The notes beneath the pieces were generated by a model. It saw only the letters and a program-made list of their open reading frames with translations, was not told where the DNA came from and ran no database searches. This document shows, in pieces, positions 9,510 to 18,453 of a stretch of 64,000 bases of DNA. The stretch lies in assembly GCA_021845925.1 (NCBI GenBank), contig JAJZUW010000002.1, positions 145,529-209,528 of the forward strand, read 5' to 3'. Within the stretch, counting starts at the first letter, position 1; each line of letters begins with the position of its first letter. This DNA is from Pseudomonadota bacterium. GTDB lineage: Bacteria > Pseudomonadota > Gammaproteobacteria > Burkholderiales > Sulfuriferulaceae. The position numbers and the translations under genes were made by a program.

Positions 9510-10220
9510 ATGCTTGAGTGGCAGGAATCACTGATACAGGGGTTGGCGCAGGCAGAATCGGAAGAAGATCTGTTTGCCTTGCTGTCGGCAGCGGCCAGAA
9601 CACTGGGTTTCGATTACTGCGCGCATGGTTTGCGTGTGCCACTGCCGGTGTCCAATCCGAAGGTGTTCATGATGAACAACTATCCCGAGGAATGGCAGAA
9701 ACAGTATGCTCGAGAACAGTACATCGCCATCGATCCAACAGTTGCCCATGGCATGCGTTCGCTGATGCCGCTGGTCTGGAGCCAGGAACTGTTCTCGGAT
9801 TGCCGTTCATTCTGGGAAGAGGCGCGTTCGCATGGCTTGCGCAATGGCTGGGCGCAGTCCTGTCATGATGCCCGAGGCAATGCCGGACTGCTGACTCTGG
9901 CCAGATCGCATGACGACATTTCGCGTGACGAACTGCGCGCCCATTCGTTGCAGATGTCCTGGCTGGCACATGCCGTCCATGAAGGAATGGTGCGGCTGGT
10001 GGCCGGCAGGCTGGTGCCCGATGCAGCCAAAGAGCTGTCCGCGCGGGAAACCGAGGTCCTGCGCTGGACTGCGGATGGCAAAACATCGGCTGATGTCAGC
10101 GACATCATGCATATTTCGGAACGTACGGTTAATTTTCACCTCAACAATGCCATGGCCAAACTGGGGGTTTGCAACAAGACGGCGCTGGCGGTCAAGGCAA
10201 CGGTTCTGGGTCTGCTCTGA
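9510..10220 (+). CDS. luxR: LuxR-family AHL receptor and transcription factor
   Basis: A 236-residue quorum-sensing regulator. The N-terminal autoinducer-binding domain (about residues 15-165) keeps the ligand-pocket pattern: W and Y in PEEWQKQYAREQYIAIDP, the Asp-Pro pair, W in PLVWSQ and the Gly of RGNAGLL. The C-terminal GerE helix-turn-helix covers about 172-230 (LSARETEVLRWTADGKTSA...ISERTVNFHLNNAMAKLGV). Start ATG 9510 follows a GGAGGGGG ribosome site. It is divergent from the rsaM-like gene and should respond to the product of the nearby LuxI. Confidence 0.93.
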   Translation: MLEWQESLIQGLAQAESEEDLFALLSAAARTLGFDYCAHGLRVPLPVSNPKVFMMNNYPEEWQKQYAREQYIAIDPTVAHGMRSLMPLVWSQELFSDCRSFWEEARSHGLRNGWAQSCHDARGNAGLLTLARSHDDISRDELRAHSLQMSWLAHAVHEGMVRLVAGRLVPDAAKELSARETEVLRWTADGKTSADVSDIMHISERTVNFHLNNAMAKLGVCNKTALAVKATVLGLL

Positions 10221-10314
10221 CAGCATCCGGTTTGGCTGAACGGCAATTCGCCTGGTCGTGTGCCGGGCAGCCGGCGTGAAGCGCGCTCTATTTGCAGCCA
10301 CGTGCAGATGGGTG

Positions 10315-11292
10315 CTAAGGTTTGCCGGCGTACAGTGCTGCCGCGTCCGTCAGGGTCTGGTGCAGCTGGGCGCGCAGGCTGGCTGGCGCGAGGACTTCCA
10401 CATCGGCGCCATGTCGCAGGATATCCATGACCAGTTCGCGCTGGTCACTGTATGGCAATTCAAGCAGCCAGTTGCCGTACTGGTCGAACCGCCCACGTTG
10501 CTGCGGATGCCAGATTTCATCGGCTACCCAGCGCGCCCGCGCGGGGCTGAAGCGCAATTGTGCCCAGGTCAGCGATGTGCCGGAAAAGATACCATAGCCG
10601 GTTTCAAAATGCTGGCGCAGCAAGGTTTCGTCGATGGCGATGGCCGCCGAATCCAGTCGCTCGGCCTCGCGCACCGCGTCCAGCGAAAAGCTGCGCAGTC
10701 CGTCACGCAGGTGGCACCATGCATCGAGATACCAGTGATCGCGATAGTAGACGATCTGTTGTGGCGACACGTCGCGGGTTAGCGTTTCGTCGCGTTCACG
10801 GTTGTAATGGACCAGCCTGACCCGCTGACGGTTGAGGGTGGCGGATGCGATCAGTCCGAAGTGAGGAATGTCAGGTTTGCGCCGGGCAGCATGCACCAGC
10901 CGGAAACGCCGCTCGACTTCCTCCGGGCTGTGCTCCCCGCTGGCGATCAGCGCGCGCAGCCTGGCTTGCAGCGGAGCAACATGCGGCCCCAGAAGTTCCG
11001 GATGCAGTTCGCCCAGCAGCTGTTGCATCATCAGCAGCGCATGGGCCTCCGAGGCATTGAACCACAGACCGGGCAGGGCAAACGCCGGGCCGCTGGCGGG
11101 TTGGTCATAGCGGTAGCCACCAGCATCGCGGTCCCAGACGATTGGCGCATTGAGGCGGTCGCGCAGGTATTCCAGATCCCGTTTGAATGTTGCTCGCGAG
11201 ACTTCCAGTTCGGCAAGAAAACGTTCAAGGCTGACCACGCTGTCACGTAGCAGCAACTGGTCTATCCGGTAAAAACGCTCGCTGCGATCCAT
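10315..11292 (-). CDS. WYL-domain transcriptional regulator (YafY type)
   Basis: A 325-residue DNA-binding protein. An N-terminal winged helix (SERFYRIDQLLLRDSVVSLERFLAELEVSRATFKRDLEYLRD in positions 3-44, shown only as its span) recognises DNA; the WYL ligand-binding domain starts near residue 135, with RQRVRLVHYNRERDE and the family signature YYRDHWYLDAWC; a WCX-type C-terminal domain follows. It lies convergent to luxR and 12 bp upstream of nothing obvious on its own strand except the helicase start region, so its target is unknown. Confidence 0.85.
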   Translation of the reverse strand: MDRSERFYRIDQLLLRDSVVSLERFLAELEVSRATFKRDLEYLRDRLNAPIVWDRDAGGYRYDQPASGPAFALPGLWFNASEAHALLMMQQLLGELHPELLGPHVAPLQARLRALIASGEHSPEEVERRFRLVHAARRKPDIPHFGLIASATLNRQRVRLVHYNRERDETLTRDVSPQQIVYYRDHWYLDAWCHLRDGLRSFSLDAVREAERLDSAAIAIDETLLRQHFETGYGIFSGTSLTWAQLRFSPARARWVADEIWHPQQRGRFDQYGNWLLELPYSDQRELVMDILRHGADVEVLAPASLRAQLHQTLTDAAALYAGKP

Positions 11293-11304
11293 GCTGCCTC
11301 TGCT

Positions 11305-12942
11305 TCAGGGTTGTTGGCCGCTCAGGCTGGACAGGTGTTTGCAGGCGCGCTGGGAGGCTACCATGACCAGTTTCATGCTGGCGCGACTGGCGCCCACAAA
11401 AAGCTTGCGCCGGGTCATGTCATCCAGGTGGTCAAAGTCGATTTCGGTCAGCACGATGCATGGTGCTGACTGACCTTTGAACCGGTAGACCGATTCAATC
11501 AGGATATCTCCTGGCCGATAAACCGGATTGCCCAGCAGGTCATACTGGCCGGTAAATCGCATCAGCGGATAGTCGCCCAGCCGCTCGTGACCGGACAGGG
11601 CTGATTGTTCGCGGCCGCGAAACGTAATGATCGCGATGTCTTCGCGCCGGAAACCGGCGGCCAGGCAATCGCGCACGGCCAGCCGGGTCTGTTCGGCCAG
11701 ACGGTCAGACGAGTCGAGGCAGGTGAGACTCAGCGCATCGGGGTGTGCCAGCGGGCTGCCGCTGGTGATGCCAGAGCCGGTGAGCCTGTCCAGAAAGGCT
11801 GCTATCTGTGCCGGACAGCGATAGGTTGTCTGGGTGCCTAGTGTGACCCAGCCAGCAAAATCGGCCTCTTCGCGTTGGTAAAGATTCTGCAGCGGGTCTT
11901 CCAGCCACCAGACCTGACTGTCATTGCCGGTGAACTTGAGCAGGTTGTCCCGCCAGCCAGGCGAAAAATCCTGTCCTTCATCCACAATCAGCACATCAAC
12001 CCGTTCATTGGTTTGCCACTGATCGAAAAAGGCTTCCAGGCGGGAAAATGCGCCCGGACTGGACAGGTTGGCCGGTGCCAGATCGCCGGCCAGTTGTCGC
12101 GCCAGCTGGTGGTAGGTGAGCACGCGACAACCCGGAGGGGCCATGCGGGTAAGACTGTCGGCCAGAGGCCGGTTGTAACATACGTAGAGTGCGGATTGTT
12201 CGTTGCGCTGGCAGTCCTGCAGGATGGCCAGCGCCAGTTGGGTCTTGCCCGATCCCGCTGTTCCCTGGATGCGCAGGCGGAACGGTGAGAAAGACAACCG
12301 GCGTGCCCATTCGGTCAACCCGCCAGACAGTTTTGTGTACAGGTCGCGCGCCAGGCCGATGTGCGCGCTGACATCCGGCACAAGAGCCAGCCATTCAGCC
12401 AGAAAACGGTGCAGTTGTCCGGTCAGCGCCGGTTGTGGCGGCGTGCTGCCAGCGAGTTGCTGCAGAATCTCGGCCAGCTGGTTGCGCCGGCTGGCGTCAA
12501 TGATCTGTTCGGCTGGCAGACCGGCTGTTCCCGGGTTTCTGATCCGGTAATCCGGACAGAAAAACAGGGCGGTCAGTTCCGGTGGCGGCTGTTTCAGCCA
12601 TTCGCGCAGCCGGCCAGCCAGTGCTGCGGCATGGCGGGCCAGACGGGTGTAGACCAGTTGCGTCCCGTTCCGGGTATGGATTGTGAGCCCATTGTCCGAT
12701 TCGACGGGAAATCCCGATTTCTGTTCGATCAGGAACAGATGACCATCCGGCGCGAGCACCAGAAAATCGATTTCGTCCTGTTGCGTCGAACCGGCACTTT
12801 GTCGTTGCGTCCAGTGAACTGCGTGGTAGATGCGCCAGTCCGCTGGCAGGCTGTTGGCCAGTCGCTCCAGTGTGGCGAGTTTGCGTTCGCGCGGCCCGCT
12901 CTGTCGGGAGTGCTGCCAGCCATCGGGAAAGGTGAGTGCCAT
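11305..12942 (-). CDS. NERD-domain superfamily 1 helicase
   Basis: A 545-residue protein joining an N-terminal NERD nuclease-related domain (about residues 20-130; EIDFLVLAPDGHLFLIEQKSG carries the D...E-x-K nuclease pattern) to a UvrD/Rep-like helicase. Helicase motifs are Walker A GTAGSGKTQLA, motif II DEGQDFSPGW, motif III-like WWLEDPLQNLYQ, TTYRCP (motif IV), and the C-terminal IESVYRFKGQSAPCIVL and FVGASRASMKLVM. ATG 12942 is chosen because the NERD domain begins just after it; the open frame reaches 13071 without a ribosome site. Likely DNA repair or DNA processing; some NERD helicases belong to defence loci but nothing here places this one in such a locus. Divergent from amtB. Confidence 0.85.
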   Translation of the reverse strand: MALTFPDGWQHSRQSGPRERKLATLERLANSLPADWRIYHAVHWTQRQSAGSTQQDEIDFLVLAPDGHLFLIEQKSGFPVESDNGLTIHTRNGTQLVYTRLARHAAALAGRLREWLKQPPPELTALFFCPDYRIRNPGTAGLPAEQIIDASRRNQLAEILQQLAGSTPPQPALTGQLHRFLAEWLALVPDVSAHIGLARDLYTKLSGGLTEWARRLSFSPFRLRIQGTAGSGKTQLALAILQDCQRNEQSALYVCYNRPLADSLTRMAPPGCRVLTYHQLARQLAGDLAPANLSSPGAFSRLEAFFDQWQTNERVDVLIVDEGQDFSPGWRDNLLKFTGNDSQVWWLEDPLQNLYQREEADFAGWVTLGTQTTYRCPAQIAAFLDRLTGSGITSGSPLAHPDALSLTCLDSSDRLAEQTRLAVRDCLAAGFRREDIAIITFRGREQSALSGHERLGDYPLMRFTGQYDLLGNPVYRPGDILIESVYRFKGQSAPCIVLTEIDFDHLDDMTRRKLFVGASRASMKLVMVASQRACKHLSSLSGQQP

Positions 12943-13103
12943 GCGGTCAGTATAACTTCGCTGCCGAAAGCTGACTACCAGCGCAGGCTGGCTGGACTCA
13001 TGTTGCGTTCTCGTGCGTCGTCGGCAATATTTTAGGGCGCCATGTTGTCTTGCGTGCATTATTTGCACCATAATGGCCCATTTCGCAAAAAACTGGAGGG
13101 AAA

Positions 13104-14303
13104 ATGGGGACCGCGAAATTTGGCGGCGATGCGCTGTTCATCCTGCTGGGGGCCATTCTGGTCTTTTTCATGCATGCCGGCTTTGCCTTTCTGGAACTGG
13201 GCACGGTGCGCAGCAAGAACCAGGTGAATGCGCTGGTCAAGATCCTCATGGATTTTGCCGTGTCCACCCTGGCCTATTTTTTTATTGGCTACTATGTGGC
13301 GTATGGGACGCAGTTCTTTCATGGCGCAACTGCCCTGTCTGCCATGAACGGTTATGAGCTGGTCAAGTTTTTCTTTCTGCTGACCTTTGCTGCCGCAGTG
13401 CCGGCCATTATTTCGGGTGGTATCGCCGAACGTGCCCGCTTTGAACCGCAAATGATGGCGACCTTTGTTCTGGTCGCACTCGTGTACCCGTTTTTTGAGG
13501 GGATTGCCTGGAACAACCATTTTGGCATTCAGGACTGGCTGACGCACCAGTTTGGCAGTGCGTTCCACGATTTTGCCGGTTCGGTGGTCGTGCATGCGGT
13601 TGGTGGCTGGATTGCGCTGCCTGCCGTGCTGTTGCTGGGGCCGCGCAAGGGACGTTACACCCGTGACGGCAAGGTGGCTGCCGTGCATCCTCCGTCCAGC
13701 ATTCCGTTCCTGGCTCTGGGCGCGTGGATTCTGGCAGTGGGCTGGTTTGGTTTTAATGTGATGAGCGCGCAGACGCTGGACAAGATCAACGGTCTGGTGG
13801 CGATCAATTCATTGATGGCCATGGTTGGCGGCACCTTGACTGCCTGGTGGGCAGGACGCAATGACCCGGGTTTTGTCTACAATGGCCCACTGGCCGGGCT
13901 GGTTGCAGTGTGTGCCGGTTCGGATGTCATGCATCCGCTGGGAGCGCTGGTAGTTGGTGGCATCGCCGGGCTGCTGTTCGTGCATATGTTTACCCTGGTG
14001 CAAAATCGCTGGAAAATCGACGATGTGCTGGGAGTCTGGCCCCTGCACGGCTTGTGCGGCGCCTGGGGCGGAATTGCTGCCGGCATTTTTGGCCTGCCGG
14101 CGCTGGGCGGGCTTGGTGGCGTGAGTGTTGTCAGTCAGGTGCTGGGTACGCTGGCAGGCATTGGTATTGCCCTGGCTGGTGGTGGCGTGGTGTATGGCGT
14201 GCTCAGGCGCGTTGTCGGGCTGAGGCTGGATGAAGAGGCAGAATTCATGGGGGCCGACCTGTCCATCCACCGCATCAGCGCAACACCGGAAAGAGAACTG
14301 TGA
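13104..14303 (+). CDS. amtB: Ammonium transporter AmtB
   Basis: Inner-membrane ammonium channel with about 11 transmembrane helices, 399 residues, starting directly in the membrane part (no long signal peptide). Pore residues are visible: DFAGSVVVHAVGGW with the conserved Asp and first twin His, and PLHGLCGAWGG with the second His. Start ATG follows GGAGGG. No glnK is adjacent, which is unusual because amtB is normally preceded by a PII gene. Functionally it fits with the amide-hydrolysis locus at 38-46 kb, which releases ammonia. Confidence 0.95.
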   Translation: MGTAKFGGDALFILLGAILVFFMHAGFAFLELGTVRSKNQVNALVKILMDFAVSTLAYFFIGYYVAYGTQFFHGATALSAMNGYELVKFFFLLTFAAAVPAIISGGIAERARFEPQMMATFVLVALVYPFFEGIAWNNHFGIQDWLTHQFGSAFHDFAGSVVVHAVGGWIALPAVLLLGPRKGRYTRDGKVAAVHPPSSIPFLALGAWILAVGWFGFNVMSAQTLDKINGLVAINSLMAMVGGTLTAWWAGRNDPGFVYNGPLAGLVAVCAGSDVMHPLGALVVGGIAGLLFVHMFTLVQNRWKIDDVLGVWPLHGLCGAWGGIAAGIFGLPALGGLGGVSVVSQVLGTLAGIGIALAGGGVVYGVLRRVVGLRLDEEAEFMGADLSIHRISATPEREL

Positions 14304-14308
14304 TGCAC

Positions 14309-14340
14309 AGGCAGCCGGCGTCAGTCGGTGCCGGCTGCCT
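14309..14340. terminator. Bidirectional terminator between amtB and psiE
   Basis: A 10-bp GC-rich stem (GGCAGCCGGC / GCCGGCTGCC) with a 10-base loop lies 5 bases after the amtB stop and is followed by CTCTTTG on the plus strand. It overlaps the last codons of the convergent psiE gene. Confidence 0.6.
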
Positions 14341-14746
14341 CTTTGTCGCGAGCTTCCTTGCTGGCATAAGGGAAACGCACGTGGCCGTAGCGGATCATCA
14401 GGATGGCCAGTGACAGCAGCAGGATGGCGGAGCTGATTCCCAGCAGCCGCCATTCATTCATCGATTTCATGTCCAGGATCATGTAGCGAGCCATGGCCAC
14501 GATGGCAATGTACAACGGGAAACGCACCGGCATTTCGCCGGAAGTGTAATAGCGTTGCACCATGGCGATCACTTCCAGGTACAGAAACAGCTTCAGCAGA
14601 TCCGTCAGGTCAACCGTGCGCGTGGTGATCATGTTGACCACTTCGCTGCTCATGGATACCACTGTGGCGATGGCAATCACCAGCAGACCGATGTGTTCGA
14701 TGGACGTCAGGGCAAGAATGTGCAGTCGTTGCAGGGGCTGTTTCAT
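14321..14746 (-). CDS. psiE: PsiE-family membrane protein
   Basis: A 141-residue inner-membrane protein with four predicted helices (ALTSIEHIGLLVIAIATVVSM; LTDLLKLFLYLEVIAMVQRYY; PLYIAIVAMARYMILDM; LGISSAILLLSLAILMIRYGH). The charged loop FYLEVIAMVQRYYTSGEMPVR and pattern IVAMARYMILD fit the phosphate-starvation-inducible PsiE family. Function is unknown. Convergent with amtB; a divergent promoter region separates it from the next gene. Confidence 0.8.
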   Translation of the reverse strand: MKQPLQRLHILALTSIEHIGLLVIAIATVVSMSSEVVNMITTRTVDLTDLLKLFLYLEVIAMVQRYYTSGEMPVRFPLYIAIVAMARYMILDMKSMNEWRLLGISSAILLLSLAILMIRYGHVRFPYASKEARDKEAAGTD

Positions 14747-14893
14747 GGGTGGTTGGCAATGCGGCGATGAGCAATGCAGCAGTGGATGATGTCAGGTATA
14801 TTACCGGAAGCCAGCCAGGTCGGGTAGCCGGTCGTGAGCCAGGCTGGCAGTCAGTGGTATCATGTGCGACCTGATTCACAATGTGCAGAAACG

Positions 14894-15331
14894 ATGTCGG
14901 TGGCAGACCTGGAAAAATTCTACAAGGCCATTCCTCTGGAGGAACGGCTGGACATGGCGTTGTCCGAAACCTTGCGTGAGGATTTTCGTCCATTCATGGT
15001 GCGTGAACAATGGATGGTAGTGAAATGCTACTTTGCCAGACGCGCCGATCTGTCGCACGATGAAGCGATGGCACTGCTGCACGACCAGGATCATGTCATT
15101 CGCATGTGTATTGCCAAACGGCCGGATCTGACCGAAGACATGGTCTCCATGTGTGTGGCCGATCGCAACCCGAACGTGCGGCACGCCATTTCGCGCAATC
15201 CCTGTCTGGGTGCGCAACAACGCCAGCAACTGATGCAGGACGAAGACCCGCTGGTTTCACGGGCTGCAGCCAAGGGGCCGCGCGAGGTTGAATATCGTCA
15301 GCGGCCCGGGCAGGCACGGGTCATTCGTTGA
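14894..15331 (+). CDS. Small alpha-helical repeat protein, unknown function
   Basis: A 145-residue soluble protein with repeated helical units of the type HDEAMALLHDQDHVIRMCIAKRPDLTEDMV followed by ...DRNPNVRHAISRNP and ...DEDPLVSRAAAKGP (each unit about 20-24 residues), recalling leucine-rich-repeat-variant or HEAT-like proteins (DUF2336-type). ATG 14894 gives the natural start; an in-frame GTG at 14834 has no better ribosome site. No partner gene is obvious; it is convergent with rlhA. Confidence 0.6.
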   Translation: MSVADLEKFYKAIPLEERLDMALSETLREDFRPFMVREQWMVVKCYFARRADLSHDEAMALLHDQDHVIRMCIAKRPDLTEDMVSMCVADRNPNVRHAISRNPCLGAQQRQQLMQDEDPLVSRAAAKGPREVEYRQRPGQARVIR

Positions 15332-15345
15332 AACGCACCTGGCGG

Positions 15346-17340
15346 TTACCGCCGGCCAGCTGGCGGATGGAATGTCAGCGGCACCACTGACGGTGGCGGA
15401 GACTTGAGGATGTGTGGTCTGATTTTTCCCATGACATGCATTTCGCAGGCCTTGCAGTCAAACCGCAGGGTCAGCCGGTCATTGCCGTTGACCAGTGTCA
15501 TGGGCTCTGCACGGACCTGGCCCTGTACCCCAGTCACGCCTTTTGCTTGTTTCGGACACAGACTGAACGAATAACGCAGACAGTGGCGGGTGATCATCAG
15601 GGAGACTTCTCCGGTTTCCTCGTGCGCTTCAAAAGCCGCAGCAATCAGGCTGACGCCGTGTTTTTCGTAAAAACGCCGCGCTGCCTGATTGTAAACGTTG
15701 GCGAGATAACTCAGGTTGTCTTCCGGATAACGGGTGGGCGGCTGACTGGCAGGGCGGCGACGCCGGAAAGGGTGTGCTGCCAGACGGGTGGTTTCGAGAC
15801 TGGCCAGCGCTTCGCGGCGCAACCGGTTAATGGCGGAAGCCGGGATGAACCAGGCCTGCTGCCAGTCGATGGCGAGATCAGTCAACAGAAAATCGCTGTT
15901 GCCGAAACGGTCGAGTTGCGCACGCAGGGCGGGTTCTGCCTGGCTCTGGTCACGGGCCGGCTCTTTTGCGCAGGTGAGTGTTGCGCTGGATGTCAGGCCA
16001 TCTTCATCGGTCAGTTGCAGGCAAAAACCGTTCGGCTGTTCGCTGAATCGCGCAGCGAGACGGATGCGACGTTCTGCGGAAGTCTGGTTGAGCGCCTGTT
16101 CCCAGGCATGGTCGCGGTTGCGTGAAATCACAGTGCCCGGCCCGAGACCAGCCAGCTGGCTGACCGGCTCATTGACGTGTACCCGCCACACACCCTTTTC
16201 GACCTGATGGACGGTGTTTGCCAGCAGACCACGCGATTCACGTTTGTGGAGCCATGCCAGACCATCGCCATTGGACAGTGACTGGCTGGTTTCCAGGTCG
16301 AACCAGTCCGGCCCGGTTCGGCTAACGGTGCCGATCGTCAGGCCAATATGGGTCGGCGAATCAAACGCGCCGATGTCCGCCTGTCTGCCATTGGCAAAGT
16401 AGTCGGTCGATCCACGGTGAAAACTGCGTTGTGGATCGGGGGTGAACATTAGCTGGGTTCGGCCGCTGGACATGGCCTTGTCATTCGGGTGTGCGTCGAT
16501 CAGGCTGTCAATCAGCTGCCGGTAATGGCCGGTGATATTCTTGACATAGCTGGCATCCTTGTAACGTCCCTCGATCTTGAAACTGGCAATGCCTGCCCGC
16601 ACCAGAGCGGCCAGATTGTCGCTCTGGTTGTTGTCCTTGACCGACAGCAGGTGTTTCTCGAACGCCACCACACGCCCTTGTGCATCTTCCAGGGTATAAG
16701 GCAGCCGGCAGGCCTGAGAACAGTCGCCACGATTGGCGCTGCGGCCGGTATGGGCATGGCTGATGTAGCACTGGCCTGAATAGGCGACACACAGCGCTCC
16801 GTGGACAAAGTATTCCAGCTCGACGTCAAGCGGCACGGCGTCACGGATGGCGGCAATCTGTTCCAGCGAAAGTTCGCGCGCCAGCACCAGTTGCGAGAAT
16901 CCGGCATCGGCCAGGAATCGGGCTTTTTCGGGAGTGCGGATGTCGCATTGGGTGGAAGCGTGCAGATCGATCGGCGGCAGGTCGAGTTCGAGCAGTCCCA
17001 TGTCCTGGATGATCAGGGCATCGACACCGGCATCGTAAAGTTCATGGATCAGCTGCCGGGCAGGTTCCAGTTCGGCATCATGCAGGATCGTGTTTAGCGC
17101 GACATAAATGCGCACATGAAAACGATGGGCAAATGCGACAAGACTGGCGATGTCGCTCACCGGGTTGCTGGCGTTGCTGCGTGCGCCAAAAGTCGGACCG
17201 CCGATGTAGACCGCATCTGCACCGTGCAGAATGGCCTGACGGCCAATGTCAGCCGTACGAGCGGGAGCGAGCAGCTCGAGACGGCGGGCGGGGGCAGGTT
17301 GTTCGGGCGAACGGGCAGGCATGTCGGATTGACAGTTCAT
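15346..17340 (-). CDS. rlhA: RlhA-type U32 protein (23S rRNA ho5C2501 synthase)
   Basis: A 664-residue protein of the U32 'peptidase' family. It matches the RlhA (YdcP) type along its length: LELLAPARTADIGRQAILHG, AVYIGGPTFGARSNASN, LHASTQCDIRTPEKA, FVHGALCVAYSGQCYISH, RSANRGDCSQACRLPY (the clustered cysteines that bind an Fe-S or metal site), SFKIEGRYKDASYVKNIT, and the C-terminal LANVYNQAARRFYEKHGV and CKACEMHVMGKIRPHIL. RlhA hydroxylates C2501 of 23S rRNA with help of prephenate-derived chemistry and iron. TrhP/YegQ is excluded by the longer C-terminal half. It is divergent from uppP. Confidence 0.93.
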   Translation of the reverse strand: MNCQSDMPARSPEQPAPARRLELLAPARTADIGRQAILHGADAVYIGGPTFGARSNASNPVSDIASLVAFAHRFHVRIYVALNTILHDAELEPARQLIHELYDAGVDALIIQDMGLLELDLPPIDLHASTQCDIRTPEKARFLADAGFSQLVLARELSLEQIAAIRDAVPLDVELEYFVHGALCVAYSGQCYISHAHTGRSANRGDCSQACRLPYTLEDAQGRVVAFEKHLLSVKDNNQSDNLAALVRAGIASFKIEGRYKDASYVKNITGHYRQLIDSLIDAHPNDKAMSSGRTQLMFTPDPQRSFHRGSTDYFANGRQADIGAFDSPTHIGLTIGTVSRTGPDWFDLETSQSLSNGDGLAWLHKRESRGLLANTVHQVEKGVWRVHVNEPVSQLAGLGPGTVISRNRDHAWEQALNQTSAERRIRLAARFSEQPNGFCLQLTDEDGLTSSATLTCAKEPARDQSQAEPALRAQLDRFGNSDFLLTDLAIDWQQAWFIPASAINRLRREALASLETTRLAAHPFRRRRPASQPPTRYPEDNLSYLANVYNQAARRFYEKHGVSLIAAAFEAHEETGEVSLMITRHCLRYSFSLCPKQAKGVTGVQGQVRAEPMTLVNGNDRLTLRFDCKACEMHVMGKIRPHILKSPPPSVVPLTFHPPAGRR

Positions 17341-17523
17341 CGGGACGGACCGGCAATTCTACCAGAAAAAAATACGCAGACATCAACAGGTTGTCGTCAG
17401 TAACACTTGAAAATCTCTACCGAAGTCCGCCACGAATCCTGTGGTTTTGGTCGCGGCTTCCATTATAATGGCAACGCCCGCCAGCCGCGTGCGGCCTCTT
17501 TCTCATTCAGTCCAGGAGTTCCA

Positions 17524-18384
17524 ATGACGTTGTCGCAGATCCTGATTCTTGCAATCATCCAGGGCGCCGCCGAGCTGCTGCCCGTTTCCAGTTCGGCGCA
17601 TGTCATTGTGGCCGAAAAACTGATGGGGCTGGATCCGACGGCACCAGAAATGACTTTGTTACTGGTCATGCTGCATACGGGCACCATGTTTGCCGTGATC
17701 GGTTATTTCTGGCGTTCCTGGCGGGAGAGTTTCTTTTCGTCACGGGAGGCGCTGGCCGATGTGTTCCGGCTGGTGGTGGTTGCCACGCTGATGACCGGCA
17801 TCATCGGTCTTGGTCTCAAGACCCTGATTGAACATGTGTTCATGAAAGGCATGCAGCATGCGGAAATTGAAGACCTGTTCGGCAATACCACGCTGATCTC
17901 GGCTGCATTGTTTGCAGTTGGCATCCTGATCCTGATTGCCGGTTTCAGCCGGCGCGAGCAGGGCCGTACCGGCAAGCCCATGACTACATTCGATGCCGCC
18001 GTGATTGGTGCTGTGCAGGGCATCTGTCTGCCATTCCGGGGTTTTTCGCGTTCGGGTGCCACCATTTCGACCGGGCTTTTGCTGAATGTGTCGCGCGCCA
18101 GAACCGAAGAATTCAGCTTTGCCCTGGCCGTGGTGCTGACACCGCCGGTGATTGCACGCGAAACATGGCGGTTGCTGCGCGATCAGCATGTGCCGCTCAC
18201 CGGACCGGCCATGTTGCATGTGTTCATGCCGGGACTGCTGGCCATGTGCATGAGTTTTGTGGCCGGGCTGCTGGCGTTACGCTGGCTGTCGACCTGGCTG
18301 GAGAATGGTCGCTGGCAGCTGTTTGGCATCTATTGCCTGCTGGCTTCGCTGGTGGTGTACGTGCTGAACGAAGCGGTATTCTGA
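17524..18384 (+). CDS. uppP: Undecaprenyl-diphosphatase UppP (BacA)
   Basis: Integral membrane enzyme (286 residues, about eight helices) that recycles undecaprenyl pyrophosphate to the monophosphate carrier used for peptidoglycan and polysaccharide assembly. Signature motifs are IQGAAELLPVSSSAHV at the N-terminus and PFRGFSRSGATIS in the middle; these form the active site facing the periplasm. ATG 17524 follows CAGGAG; the longer open frame from 17407 includes the promoter. It supplies lipid carrier also needed by the polysaccharide operon 5 kb away. Confidence 0.95.
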   Translation: MTLSQILILAIIQGAAELLPVSSSAHVIVAEKLMGLDPTAPEMTLLLVMLHTGTMFAVIGYFWRSWRESFFSSREALADVFRLVVVATLMTGIIGLGLKTLIEHVFMKGMQHAEIEDLFGNTTLISAALFAVGILILIAGFSRREQGRTGKPMTTFDAAVIGAVQGICLPFRGFSRSGATISTGLLLNVSRARTEEFSFALAVVLTPPVIARETWRLLRDQHVPLTGPAMLHVFMPGLLAMCMSFVAGLLALRWLSTWLENGRWQLFGIYCLLASLVVYVLNEAVF

Positions 18385-18453
18385 TGGCTGGTCAGATTTA
18401 TCCGTTCTGCGGACGGTTGTCTGACCGCCGGGCGACAGGGTGACTGAATCTTC

